A program made the position numbers and the translations under genes. The notes under the pieces are model-generated. The model was not told where the DNA came from and searched no databases. It saw nothing but the letters and a program-made list of their open reading frames with translations. Source: Vibrio ezurae NBRC 102218 (GTDB lineage: Bacteria; Pseudomonadota; Gammaproteobacteria; Enterobacterales; Vibrionaceae). From it: 64,000 bases of DNA. Each line of letters starts with the position of its first letter. Positions within the stretch are counted from its first letter, which is position 1. The stretch spans positions 87,526-151,525 of the forward strand of contig NZ_BATM01000007.1 in assembly GCF_000467185.1 (NCBI RefSeq), read 5' to 3'. Of this stretch, positions 1 through 7,413 are shown one piece after another.

Positions 1-113
1 TCACAAGAAGCCGACGTAAACCTGCGAAAGTGGCAACAAAAGCCGCGTTAAGTGAAGAAGAGCAGCAACGCTTAAATGCTTTGCTAAAAGACGATAATGG
101 AGACAACAAATAA
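1..113 (+). CDS. ccmH: CcmH (NrfF/CycL-type) C-terminal end, partial
   Basis: Only the last 36 codons are in the window; the 5' part lies upstream. The readable tail is basic and then acidic (TRSRRKPAKVATK followed by ALSEEEQQRLNALL) and ends in GDNK. The known CcmH family of cytochrome c maturation is an inner-membrane thioredoxin-like protein that reduces apocytochrome heme-binding cysteines, and its C-terminus commonly ends with a similar LSxxEQxRLxxLL helix. The stop codon overlaps the ATG of ccmI (TAATG), showing translational coupling in a ccm operon. The identification is inferred from that tail and from the neighbour; the CxxC domain is not visible. Confidence 0.72.
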   Translation, partial: TRSRRKPAKVATKAALSEEEQQRLNALLKDDNGDNK

Positions 114-1333
114 TGACGTTGTTTTGGATTTCTACCTTAGTTATTGTCCTGTTTGCAGCGGCCTTAATTATTATTCCTCTGGTTAGAAAGCACGTAGTGA
201 ACGATGTTGAACGTCGTGACGAGTTAAACAAAACCATCTTTAGAGAGCGTGTAGCTGAGCTTGCGGTTGAAGACGAAGAGGGCATTGTGGTCGATAAAGA
301 AGAGTTGATTGTCGACCTTAAGCAGGCACTGCTGGATGATATTCCTGCGGAAAAACAATTGGCTTCTACCAAGTTGAGCTCACCCATACTCGTCGCAATC
401 GTGTCAGCAGTATTGTTGCTTGGTGTTTCTTATGGTTTTTATGCCAAATACGGCGCGATCAATGAAGTTAAACATTGGCAAGAGGTCAGTGCCAACTTAC
501 CCGCCCTGAGTAAGAAACTTATGGACGCCAATGGACAATCGATGACAGAGCAAGAGCTGAATGACCTGACGCTGGCTTTGCGAACGAATCTACATAAAAA
601 CAGTAATGATGCGACGGGCTGGTTATTGCTGGGGCGTATTGGCCTTGCCAATCGCGATCTGCAAACGGCGATGGGAGCAATGAAACGTGCTCGTCAATTA
701 GAGCCTGATAACGTGGATATTCAATTAGGTTTAGCTCAAGCATTGACCTTGTCAAACGACGAGGTAGATCAACTTGAAGCGGAGCGCTTATTACACGGCT
801 TACTGCGTCAAGACTATGTTGATTTGCGAGTCTTTTCTTTGTTAGCATTCAGTGCCTTTGAAAAACAAGATTATGCTGGTGCGATTCGATACTGGCGAAC
901 AATGCAACAGCTCATTGGGCCAGAAGATAGCCGCTATGAGATGTTAGAACGCAGCATTAATAGTGCTCGTAGTAAACTCGGTGATACGGCGGTAGCCGCC
1001 CCTGGAGCTTTACGTATTGGCATTTCGGTTGCTGATAATGTGTCGCTGCCAGAGCAGGGTGTATTAATTGTTTCTGTGCACCGTGAAGATGGTTCACCTA
1101 TGCCTATTGCAGCTGCACGTTATGGGCTAGGTACTTTTCCCCGCATGATCATGATAGATGATGGTAATAGCATGCTTGAAGGCGTGAAATTATCGAGTTT
1201 AGATAAACTGATTGTCCGTGCACGCATTGATACTGACGGTAATGTTGCGACCAAAGATGGCGATTGGTATGGCGAAAGTGCTGTTACTGCGAAGGGAGAA
1301 GATGTAACTTTAGTCATTAATGGTCAATACTAA
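113..1333 (+). CDS. ccmI: Cytochrome c maturation protein CcmI
   Basis: This 406-residue protein is the apocytochrome chaperone of the System I cytochrome c pathway, which presents apocytochrome c to the CcmF/CcmH heme-ligation complex. Seen: a first membrane segment at residues 3-24, a cytoplasmic loop rich in acidic and basic residues, a second membrane segment near 88-112, then a periplasmic TPR-like helical region (about 120-285, with WLLLGRIGLANRDLQTAM and ARQLEPDNVDIQLGLAQAL) and a beta-rich C-terminal domain. This is the usual CcmI arrangement (the C-terminal half of E. coli CcmH). The start overlaps the ccmH stop by one base, so it is the last gene of the operon. Confidence 0.93.
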   Translation: MTLFWISTLVIVLFAAALIIIPLVRKHVVNDVERRDELNKTIFRERVAELAVEDEEGIVVDKEELIVDLKQALLDDIPAEKQLASTKLSSPILVAIVSAVLLLGVSYGFYAKYGAINEVKHWQEVSANLPALSKKLMDANGQSMTEQELNDLTLALRTNLHKNSNDATGWLLLGRIGLANRDLQTAMGAMKRARQLEPDNVDIQLGLAQALTLSNDEVDQLEAERLLHGLLRQDYVDLRVFSLLAFSAFEKQDYAGAIRYWRTMQQLIGPEDSRYEMLERSINSARSKLGDTAVAAPGALRIGISVADNVSLPEQGVLIVSVHREDGSPMPIAAARYGLGTFPRMIMIDDGNSMLEGVKLSSLDKLIVRARIDTDGNVATKDGDWYGESAVTAKGEDVTLVINGQY

Positions 1334-1405
1334 TTATTAATGACAGGTGTAGTGGTATCATCACTACACCTAATTTTATCATTCGAAAGGGAACGGATAT
1401 CCTAC

Positions 1406-2152
1406 ATGCGAAAAATCTGGATATTAATTGTACTATTAATGGCTGGCTGTGCTTCTCACCCTCAACAAGAGAGTGCCGAGGCTGACAGTAACGTTAATGA
1501 CCCTTTCGAAGGTTTTAACCGTATTATGTGGGATTTTAACTACGAAATCCTCGATCCATATTTAGTGCGCCCTGTATCGCTAACCTACACAGGTTACACT
1601 CCGCGTTTTATTCGAACGGGCATCAGCAACTTCTTAGCTAACCTTGATGAACCGGCAAGTATGGTCAATAACTTGCTGATGGGAAATGGCACGCTTGCAT
1701 TAACTCATTTAAATCGTTTTTGGATAAACACCACCTTTGGTGTTGCTGGCCTTTATGATGCGGCCTCTCAAGGGGGAATAGCCCGCCAAGATGAGCGCGC
1801 TTTTGGCGACGTATTGGGTCACTGGGGCGTAGGCAACGGTTGGTACTTTGTTTTCCCAGGTTACGGCCCTTGGTCGCTGCGAGAGGCTGGTGATTTTGCA
1901 GATGGAGCGTATCCGCCACTGTCTTTCTTAAACTTCTGGGCTGGCTTAGGGAAATGGGTCTTTGAAGGTATGGAAACCCGCTCAGCGCTCGTGTCTCAAG
2001 AAAGTACCTTAGAAAACTCTCCTGATCCGTATGTGCTCACTCGAGATGTCTTCTTACAACGCAGAGCCTATAAAGCTGAAGTTTCCGACCAAGAGGCTGT
2101 CGATGATGATCAAGAAGATTATCTGGATGACTATTTGGATGACGATTTGTAA
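1406..2152 (+). CDS. mlaA: MlaA/VacJ family outer-membrane lipoprotein
   Basis: This 248-residue lipoprotein is the outer-membrane component of the Mla pathway, which removes mislocalised phospholipids from the outer leaflet. Seen: an N-terminal signal with lipobox (ILIVLLMAGC, Cys at about 13), then the family hallmark NDPFEGFNRIMWDFNYEILD, the RPVSLTYTGYTP stretch, and FGDVLGHWGVGNGWYFVFPGYGP. The C-terminal tail is unusually acidic (DDDQEDYLDDYLDDDL). The frame is open back to 1340, but the ATG at 1406 puts the lipoprotein signal at the N-terminus, so it is chosen; an AAAGGGA stretch lies about 13 bases upstream. The other mla genes are not nearby, as is usual. Confidence 0.93.
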   Translation: MRKIWILIVLLMAGCASHPQQESAEADSNVNDPFEGFNRIMWDFNYEILDPYLVRPVSLTYTGYTPRFIRTGISNFLANLDEPASMVNNLLMGNGTLALTHLNRFWINTTFGVAGLYDAASQGGIARQDERAFGDVLGHWGVGNGWYFVFPGYGPWSLREAGDFADGAYPPLSFLNFWAGLGKWVFEGMETRSALVSQESTLENSPDPYVLTRDVFLQRRAYKAEVSDQEAVDDDQEDYLDDYLDDDL

Positions 2153-2218
2153 ATCACCGCTGTAAAATTTGCAGACAAATGCCCATAGACGTGTAATCCT
2201 TCTGTGATGTTAGCGACT

Positions 2219-2246
2219 AGGGAAGTGTGCTTCCTTGTACTTCCCT
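2219..2246 (+). terminator. Inverted repeat after mlaA, possible terminator
   Basis: An 8-bp perfect stem AGGGAAGT/ACTTCCCT with a 12-base loop lies between mlaA and the tag-family gene. The downstream tract (CGTTGCTTGTTT) is only moderately T-rich, so termination is uncertain. Confidence 0.4.
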
Positions 2247-2277
2247 CGTTGCTTGTTTAACAGACTCTAGGTTTTTT

Positions 2278-2964
2278 ATGCATCTTGAAAAATTCTCCGA
2301 TATCTATCATCGAGCTTCTGTACGCAAAGGTGGGGACACTCAGCTTGAACTTCGATTGACTCATCCTTTATCTTCCGAACAAATAAAACATATTCCTGAT
2401 GATCGCTGGCTTTCAGAATTTAGCATGAAGGTGTTTCAGTGCGGTATTTCATGGAAGGTAGTCAGAGACAAATGGCCGAACTTTGAAGAGTTATTTTTTG
2501 AATTTAAGCCCGAATTGTTGTTGATGCTTTCCGATGAGCATTGGGAAATCAAAGCCAAAGAGCCGAAAATCATTCGCCACTTAGCCAAAGTGATGACGAT
2601 TAAAAGCAACGCCGAAATGCTAATGAACGCTCGACTAGAACACGGCTCTTTTTCACAAATGGTCGCAAGTTGGCCGGCAGAGCGTATTACCGAATTGTGG
2701 GATTACCTGAAGAAAAATGGCAGTCGCTTAGGGGGCAATACCGGTGCTTATGCGTTAAGACAAATGGGCGTAGATACTTTTATTTTATCGTCAGATGTCG
2801 AAGGTTATCTGCGTAGTTACGACATTATTGATGGTGGTCGTGACACCAAGAAATCGCGTCTAGCGGCGAATAAAGCCTTTTGTCATTGGCAGAAAGAGTC
2901 AGGCAGAAGTATGGGTGAGATCAGTCAGATCATTGCGTTTAGCTGTGGGGATAACCGAGTGTAG
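2278..2964 (+). CDS. DNA-3-methyladenine glycosylase I family protein
   Basis: This 228-residue protein resembles the divergent TagI-type glycosylases of vibrios and other marine gammaproteobacteria. TagI enzymes remove 3-methyladenine from alkylated DNA by cleaving the N-glycosidic bond, as the first step of base excision repair. Seen: KVFQCGISWKVVRDKWPNFEELFFEF early on, a central helical region (IIRHLAKVMTIKSNAEMLMNAR), and LGGNTGAYALRQMGVDTFILSSDVEGYL, which corresponds to the helix-hairpin region of this family. The frame is open from 2227; the ATG at 2278 is chosen because MHLEKFSDIYHRA matches the family N-terminus as I remember it. The gene looks monocistronic, with a strong terminator 30 bases downstream. 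Substrate is inferred from family only. Confidence 0.75.
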   Translation: MHLEKFSDIYHRASVRKGGDTQLELRLTHPLSSEQIKHIPDDRWLSEFSMKVFQCGISWKVVRDKWPNFEELFFEFKPELLLMLSDEHWEIKAKEPKIIRHLAKVMTIKSNAEMLMNARLEHGSFSQMVASWPAERITELWDYLKKNGSRLGGNTGAYALRQMGVDTFILSSDVEGYLRSYDIIDGGRDTKKSRLAANKAFCHWQKESGRSMGEISQIIAFSCGDNRV

Positions 2965-2993
2965 TGGCTTGGTGATATTGACTTGCTAGAGAC

Positions 2994-3029
2994 AAAAAAG
3001 GTGTTAAGAGAAATCTTAACACCTTTTTT
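2994..3029. terminator. Bidirectional intrinsic terminator between tag-family gene and fadL
   Basis: A perfect stem AAAAAAGGTGTTAAGA/TCTTAACACCTTTTTT with a 4-base loop. The flanking A and T runs let it work for the plus-strand glycosylase gene and the converging minus-strand fadL. Confidence 0.9.
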
Positions 3030-3059
3030 AATTCTAGCTAAATCGCTGATAAGTTGCGA

Positions 3060-4316
3060 TTAGAAGCTTTGGCTGTACTGTAGACCCACTAGGATTGCAT
3101 CAGCACGAGTGGTTGCAGAAAGTACCGTTGCTTGGCCTGTAGAGTCAAGTTCGTTAACTTGTTGATCTGCACCAATTAGGTAAGTAATACCGAAGTCCAG
3201 TGTAGAGTCTGGAGTGAAGTGGTAGCTTGCACCCGCAGATAACCAGTTACGGTCTGAATCTGGTACTGCGATAGACGTTAACTCGTCTTGAGCACTGGTA
3301 TCGTGCATGTAACCCGTACGCAGTTCAACTTTCTCTGTAACATACCAAGTACCACCGATAGCGAAGTGCCATCCGTCTTGCCATTGGTATTGCTTGTTGT
3401 ATTCGCCTTGCTGTATACCTGCGTTTAGGTTATGGAAGTCGATTTCATCGAATGCACTCCAACCAATCCATTGTACAGAGTAGTGTACAGCGAAGTCAGT
3501 GTCTTTGATGCGGTTGTAACCTGAGAATTCAACCATATCTGGTAGAGGAAGATCAATTTTTTGATTCTTATCGTCTTCTACTGAGATATCAGGGGAGTAA
3601 CGGTAAGATAGACCCCAGCGGTTGTTTTTATCGAGCTCGTAAACAGTACCAACATTAAAGCCTACTGCCCAGCCGTCAGCATCTTCAACGTCGACAAATT
3701 GTTGACCAGCATATTGAGGTGGTAATAGTCCGGCTGCAATAAGCTCGTTCGTACCACGGCGGAATGTACCTTGACCATAAATCACATCAAGACCCGCACC
3801 GAAGCTCCACTGCTCGTTTAAGCGGTATGAACCAGATAGACCAAAGTTCATGCTCTTAATATCAGTTTCGCCGCCGTATGCTGAGTTAGTATAAGTTTGG
3901 CTACCTGAGAAATCAGTGCTCGTACCAAAGTTAGAATAAGCGTTTACACCTACCGCAAACTTATCGTTGATCGGCACGATAAGATGGATGTTAGGTGCAA
4001 CTGAAGTTCCGCCCACATCATTGTAATCATCGTTACCAGCTTGAGCACCAGTATACTGTGCGTCAGTAACCGCAATATCAGTAATGATTGTCTCGAAACC
4101 AAGCGATAAAGAGGTTTTATCAAAAAGGGCCATTGTTGCTGGGTTACGAGCCATAGAAGACGCGTTATCTGCGATTACAGCGTCACCGGCAAATGCACGG
4201 CCAATACCTGTGGCTGATTGTGCGTTAAGTTGGAAGCCTGCAGCATGTGCTTGTGAAGTCGCTGCTACAACAGCAACTGCAAGTAGAGAGCGTGTAAGGG
4301 TACGCGTCTTATTCAT
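3060..4316 (-). CDS. fadL: Outer-membrane long-chain fatty acid transporter FadL
   Basis: This 418-residue outer-membrane beta-barrel (OMPP1/FadL/TodX family) lets exogenous long-chain fatty acids cross the outer membrane. Seen: a cleavable signal peptide (residues 1-25, ending SQAHA), then the mature N-terminus AGFQLNAQSATGIGRAFAG, which is the hatch start with the typical family motif, and the conserved ARNPATMALF segment. Alternating amphipathic strands follow, and the protein ends in a terminal aromatic (LVGLQYSQSF), the usual Bam signal. A near-consensus FadR box lies about 95 bases upstream. The two fatty-acid degradation genes fadI and fadJ are just beyond an ECF sigma operon, so the region is a fatty-acid utilisation locus. 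Vibrios often carry several fadL paralogues, and only one is visible here. Confidence 0.94.
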   Translation of the reverse strand: MNKTRTLTRSLLAVAVVAATSQAHAAGFQLNAQSATGIGRAFAGDAVIADNASSMARNPATMALFDKTSLSLGFETIITDIAVTDAQYTGAQAGNDDYNDVGGTSVAPNIHLIVPINDKFAVGVNAYSNFGTSTDFSGSQTYTNSAYGGETDIKSMNFGLSGSYRLNEQWSFGAGLDVIYGQGTFRRGTNELIAAGLLPPQYAGQQFVDVEDADGWAVGFNVGTVYELDKNNRWGLSYRYSPDISVEDDKNQKIDLPLPDMVEFSGYNRIKDTDFAVHYSVQWIGWSAFDEIDFHNLNAGIQQGEYNKQYQWQDGWHFAIGGTWYVTEKVELRTGYMHDTSAQDELTSIAVPDSDRNWLSAGASYHFTPDSTLDFGITYLIGADQQVNELDSTGQATVLSATTRADAILVGLQYSQSF

Positions 4317-4408
4317 GGATAATTTCCTTATGTTTTACGCCAAAATCCTAGCGTATCAACCGGTCTTAAATTTCTAAGTCGGGTGATACTATGGCTAAAT
4401 ATAGTTTT

Positions 4409-4425
4409 AACAACTCAGACCACTA
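4409..4425 (-). promoter_or_regulatory. FadR box upstream of fadL
   Basis: Read on the minus strand the 17-mer is TAGTGGTCTGAGTTGTT. It matches the E. coli FadR consensus AACTGGTCNGACCNGTT at 12 of 15 defined positions, including TGGTCNGA and the GTT end. It lies about 95 bases upstream of the fadL start. FadR is known to repress fad genes and to release DNA on binding long-chain acyl-CoA; its action here is inferred. Confidence 0.7.
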
Positions 4426-4537
4426 GTAAAAATAGTTCGTTTGTTCATTTTTGCGACAAAATAGGCGCAAATTTAGAGATTTATTGTGATTCTTAGAGTG
4501 ATTGCTCTAAATCAATGATTGATTAGATAAATTGCGG

Positions 4538-4577
4538 AAAATTGATAACCCCTTAACATATATGAACGTAAGGGGTT
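4538..4577 (-). terminator. Terminator of the ECF sigma/anti-sigma operon
   Basis: A 9-bp perfect stem AACCCCTTA/TAAGGGGTT lies just after the anti-sigma stop. On the minus strand it is followed by ATCAATTTT. It separates the operon from the fadL promoter region (4317-4440), which also holds the FadR box. Confidence 0.65.
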
Positions 4578-4597
4578 GAAATTATTGGTCAAATTAT

Positions 4598-5320
4598 TTA
4601 GGAAAGTGGTTTTATGATTTCTGATAACTGTTTTGCAATATTGGTAACATTTTCTCCTTGCTCACCCACAAGTATCATGGAGGCAGAGCCAATGGGCATT
4701 ACGGTTCCGGACAACTTATTTTCGTTAAAGTTCACTAGGTGATCGGAGCTCACATTGGTAATAAACAGCGTAATTCGCCCCTTTTCGCCCTGAAAAACCA
4801 TATGTAAGGCATTACTTCCACCAAATCCGCAGTGATTTAGGTAATACACATGGTAGGGGAAGCTTTCACTAAACTGATAGGCAAAAGGCGTGAGTTTGGC
4901 ATTAATTTGGCTCGACTTTACCTGCTCATCCAGATGATCGGTAAAAGAGCGCTCATCGATTACGTGTTTAATTGCGGTATCGGCTAAACTGGCATGAGCG
5001 TTTGAGACAAGAGCTGGTGACCAATTCAATTGACCCACTAAAATACCTACCGCAAATGCAACCGATGCAGCAACCGCTAAACTGCGCTTGGCAAAAGTAG
5101 GGCGTATAACGTTGCCTTCACTGCTTTGATTGAACAAAATCTTATCGGCTAAGTTATCAGGCACGTCAACACGCATTGCCTGTTCAATTCTGGCATCTAA
5201 GTTCAGTACATCGTCAGTAAACTTGGCATTTTGTTCACTGCTGGCAATCGCATTAAGTAGTTCTTCGTCTCTGGCTTTTGGATCCGACATAATGCGGCGG
5301 CGAAATTCTAAATCATCCAT
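4598..5320 (-). CDS. DUF3379 family protein, likely anti-sigma factor
   Basis: This 240-residue protein is encoded directly behind an ECF sigma factor, overlapping it by 8 bases. Seen: a cytoplasmic N-terminal helical region (MDDLEFRRRIMSDPKARDEE, then NLDARIEQAMRVDVPDNLADKIL), one membrane segment at about 80-97 (RSLAVAASVAFAVGILVG), and a periplasmic C-terminal domain (HVYYLNHCGFGGSNALHMVF, then GRITLFITNVSSDHL). This is the topology of a one-pass membrane anti-sigma factor. I recognise it as the DUF3379 family of vibrios and shewanellas. The anti-sigma role is inferred from topology and operon; no ZAS zinc motif (HxxxCxxC) is visible. A PIRIN-like or stress-sensing function for the C-terminal domain cannot be judged. 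Confidence 0.75.
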   Translation of the reverse strand: MDDLEFRRRIMSDPKARDEELLNAIASSEQNAKFTDDVLNLDARIEQAMRVDVPDNLADKILFNQSSEGNVIRPTFAKRSLAVAASVAFAVGILVGQLNWSPALVSNAHASLADTAIKHVIDERSFTDHLDEQVKSSQINAKLTPFAYQFSESFPYHVYYLNHCGFGGSNALHMVFQGEKGRITLFITNVSSDHLVNFNENKLSGTVMPIGSASMILVGEQGENVTNIAKQLSEIIKPLS

Positions 5321-5894
5321 TTTGCCTCCCCTGATTTGAAGTGGTTGAGTCCAGTAATTCTTTAAGTTGATTTCTTGCTCTAAATAGGCGCGTCATGACG
5401 GTATTTTTATTGAGGTCTAAGATATCCCCAATTTCTTCACCACTGAACCCTCCCACGACCTGTAAAAATAACGGTTCACGATATTCCAGATCTAGGCGCA
5501 TAATTTGAGCTTGTAACCACTCACTTTGGTGAAACCCATCATCACTAATATGGGCTTCATTTCCTGGATCATCGATATCGACAAGATCCAGCTGTTTTCT
5601 TTCAAAGCGACGTGCATTTTCGCGTCTTAATATTGTAATAAGCCACGATTTGGCCGCTTTCTCATCTAAAAGTGAGTCGAGAGCTTTCCATGCTCGTAAA
5701 CAGGTTTCTTGTACCAGATCTTCGGCAATCGAACGATCTTTACACAACCAGTAAGCGTAGCGAAACAGATCTCGGTGATAAGCGCGTACCAGCGCTTCAT
5801 ATCTTCTTTGTTTATCCATATTAGAGTCGACCCGAGATAACGATGTTTTCTTTCGAGATTTCGCATTTCTGTCGAAAATCTTCATTAGTGCCAC
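5313..5894 (-). CDS. ECF-type RNA polymerase sigma factor
   Basis: This 193-residue extracytoplasmic-function sigma factor has region 2 at roughly residues 32-95 (YRYAYWLCKD-like helix with FRYAYWLCKDRSIAEDLVQE and TCLRAWKALDSLLDEKAAKSWLITILRREN) and region 4 at about 128-185 (LEYREPLFLQVVGGFSGEEIGDILDLNKNTVMTRLFRARNQL, a helix-turn-helix). The start is ambiguous. The GTG at 5894 has an AAGGAG Shine-Dalgarno 5 bases upstream and is used here. An internal ATG at 5819 gives MDKQRRYEALVRAYHRDLF, closer to the N-terminus I remember for vibrio homologues, but it has no good ribosome site. The downstream overlapping gene is its likely anti-sigma partner. The pair sits between fadL and fadIJ, so control of lipid or envelope functions is possible but unproven. 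Confidence 0.9.
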   Translation of the reverse strand: MALMKIFDRNAKSRKKTSLSRVDSNMDKQRRYEALVRAYHRDLFRYAYWLCKDRSIAEDLVQETCLRAWKALDSLLDEKAAKSWLITILRRENARRFERKQLDLVDIDDPGNEAHISDDGFHQSEWLQAQIMRLDLEYREPLFLQVVGGFSGEEIGDILDLNKNTVMTRLFRARNQLKELLDSTTSNQGRQNG

Positions 5895-6073
5895 ATAAAC
5901 TCCTTAGCTATGTGTGTCTAGATGACTATGAACTTTACAAGAATATAACGTTGACGCAAATACTAAATAACAAGGAGTTGAATACTTCTACGCAACCCTA
6001 ATGGTGATATTGCGCACATTTAATGGCTAATTCATTCGCAGACTTTGATTTTGTTAACAATTTTATTACAATG

Positions 6074-6090
6074 ATGAGGTCTGACCTCTC
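6074..6090 (+). promoter_or_regulatory. FadR box upstream of fadIJ
   Basis: The 17-mer ATGAGGTCTGACCTCTC carries the perfect FadR core GGTCNGACC. It ends 15 bases before the fadI ATG and just upstream of its AAGGAAG ribosome site, a position expected for repression. Confidence 0.78.
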
Positions 6091-6105
6091 AACTAAGGAA
6101 GTGCA

Positions 6106-7413
6106 ATGGGATTACAGCAGTTAACGACTCGGCAGGGAGATAGAGTAGCAGTGGTGGCAGGGCTAAGAACGCCGTTTGCCAGACAAAGCACTGAGCTTAA
6201 AGAGTTGCCGGCATTAGATCTTGGTAAGATGGTCGTCAGTGAGATGCTCGCTCGTACCGATATTGATGCCTCTTTGATTGAGCAGGTTGTGTTTGGGCAA
6301 GTGATTCAGATGCCAGCTGCACCAAATATCGCGCGAGAAATTGTATTGGGTACCGGAATGAACATCAACACCGATGCCTACAGTGTTACACGTGCGTGTG
6401 CCACTAGTTTTCAAGCAACCGCTAATGTGGTGGAGTCGATAGTGGCAGGCAACATTGAAGTGGGTATTGCCGGAGGCGCAGATTCATCATCAGTGTTGCC
6501 GATTGGCGTGAGCAAATCTTTGGCAGCTAATTTACTGGCTCTGAGTAAAACGCGCACTTTGGCGCAGAAGCTAAAAGTAGTCAGCCGTCTCAAAATGAAA
6601 GATCTTATGCCTGTCCCTCCAGCGGTAGCCGAGTATTCCACTGGCCTATCTATGGGGCAAACCGCCGAGCAGATGGCAAAATCTCACGCTATTTCTCGGG
6701 CAGATCAAGATGCACTGGCGCATCGTTCGCATGCGTTTGCGGCTAATGCATGGAATGAAGGGAAAATTCGCGACGAAGTCATGACTGCGTATCCAGAACC
6801 TTATAAAAAGTGCATTGATACAGACAATAATATCCGCTTTGATTCCACCATCGAAGGCTACGCTAAATTACGACCTGCTTTTGACCGTCAATTTGGCTCT
6901 GTGACAGCAGCAAACTCAACGCCGCTGACCGACGGCGCAGCCGCTATTATGCTAATGACAGAAAGTAAAGCCAAAGCACTAGGACTTGAGGTGCTGGGAT
7001 ACATTCGCTCTTATGCGTTTTCCGCAACTGGAGTGGAAAAAGATATGCTGATGGGCCCTTCTTACGCTACACCGATTGCATTGGATCGTGCTGGGCTGAC
7101 TTTAAATGATCTGACTTTAATCGATATGCACGAAGCTTTTGCCGCTCAAGCTTTAGCGAACGTAAAAATGTTTGCCAGCAATAAATTTGCTCAACAAAAA
7201 CTCGGACGAGATAAAGCGATTGGCGAAATAGATATGGATAAATTCAATGTTTTGGGAGGCTCGATAGCCTACGGGCACCCGTTTGCGGCAACCGGGGCTC
7301 GTATGATTACCCAAACATTGCGAGAGCTGAAACGTAGGGGCGGAGGTCTTGCTCTTAATACCGCTTGTGCTGCGGGTGGACTTGGCGCGGCAATGATTTT
7401 GGAGGTGGAATAA
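6106..7413 (+). CDS. fadI: Acetyl-CoA C-acyltransferase FadI (3-ketoacyl-CoA thiolase)
   Basis: This 435-residue thiolase catalyses CoA-dependent cleavage of 3-ketoacyl-CoA to acetyl-CoA and a shortened acyl-CoA. Seen: nucleophile Cys98 in [10 protein letters not shown], the C-terminal catalytic His in [16 protein letters not shown], and the second Cys in [10 protein letters not shown]. Length matches E. coli FadI (about 436), and the gene order fadI-fadJ is that of the anaerobic FadIJ complex rather than FadBA. The start has an AAGGAAG Shine-Dalgarno. The stop overlaps the fadJ ATG (TAATG), so the two subunits are translationally coupled. A FadR box immediately precedes the gene, implying induction by long-chain acyl-CoA. 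Confidence 0.97.
   Translation: MGLQQLTTRQGDRVAVVAGLRTPFARQSTELKELPALDLGKMVVSEMLARTDIDASLIEQVVFGQVIQMPAAPNIAREIVLGTGMNINTDAYSVTRACATSFQATANVVESIVAGNIEVGIAGGADSSSVLPIGVSKSLAANLLALSKTRTLAQKLKVVSRLKMKDLMPVPPAVAEYSTGLSMGQTAEQMAKSHAISRADQDALAHRSHAFAANAWNEGKIRDEVMTAYPEPYKKCIDTDNNIRFDSTIEGYAKLRPAFDRQFGSVTAANSTPLTDGAAAIMLMTESKAKALGLEVLGYIRSYAFSATGVEKDMLMGPSYATPIALDRAGLTLNDLTLIDMHEAFAAQALANVKMFASNKFAQQKLGRDKAIGEIDMDKFNVLGGSIAYGHPFAATGARMITQTLRELKRRGGGLALNTACAAGGLGAAMILEVE

Noticed and set aside
5130..5339. Plus-strand open frame over the anti-sigma gene
   Set aside because: It is a Ser-rich shadow frame of a real gene on the other strand, with no ribosome site.
5971..6000. AAGGAG followed by TTG upstream of fadI
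   Set aside because: The frame stops after seven codons, so it is not a gene.
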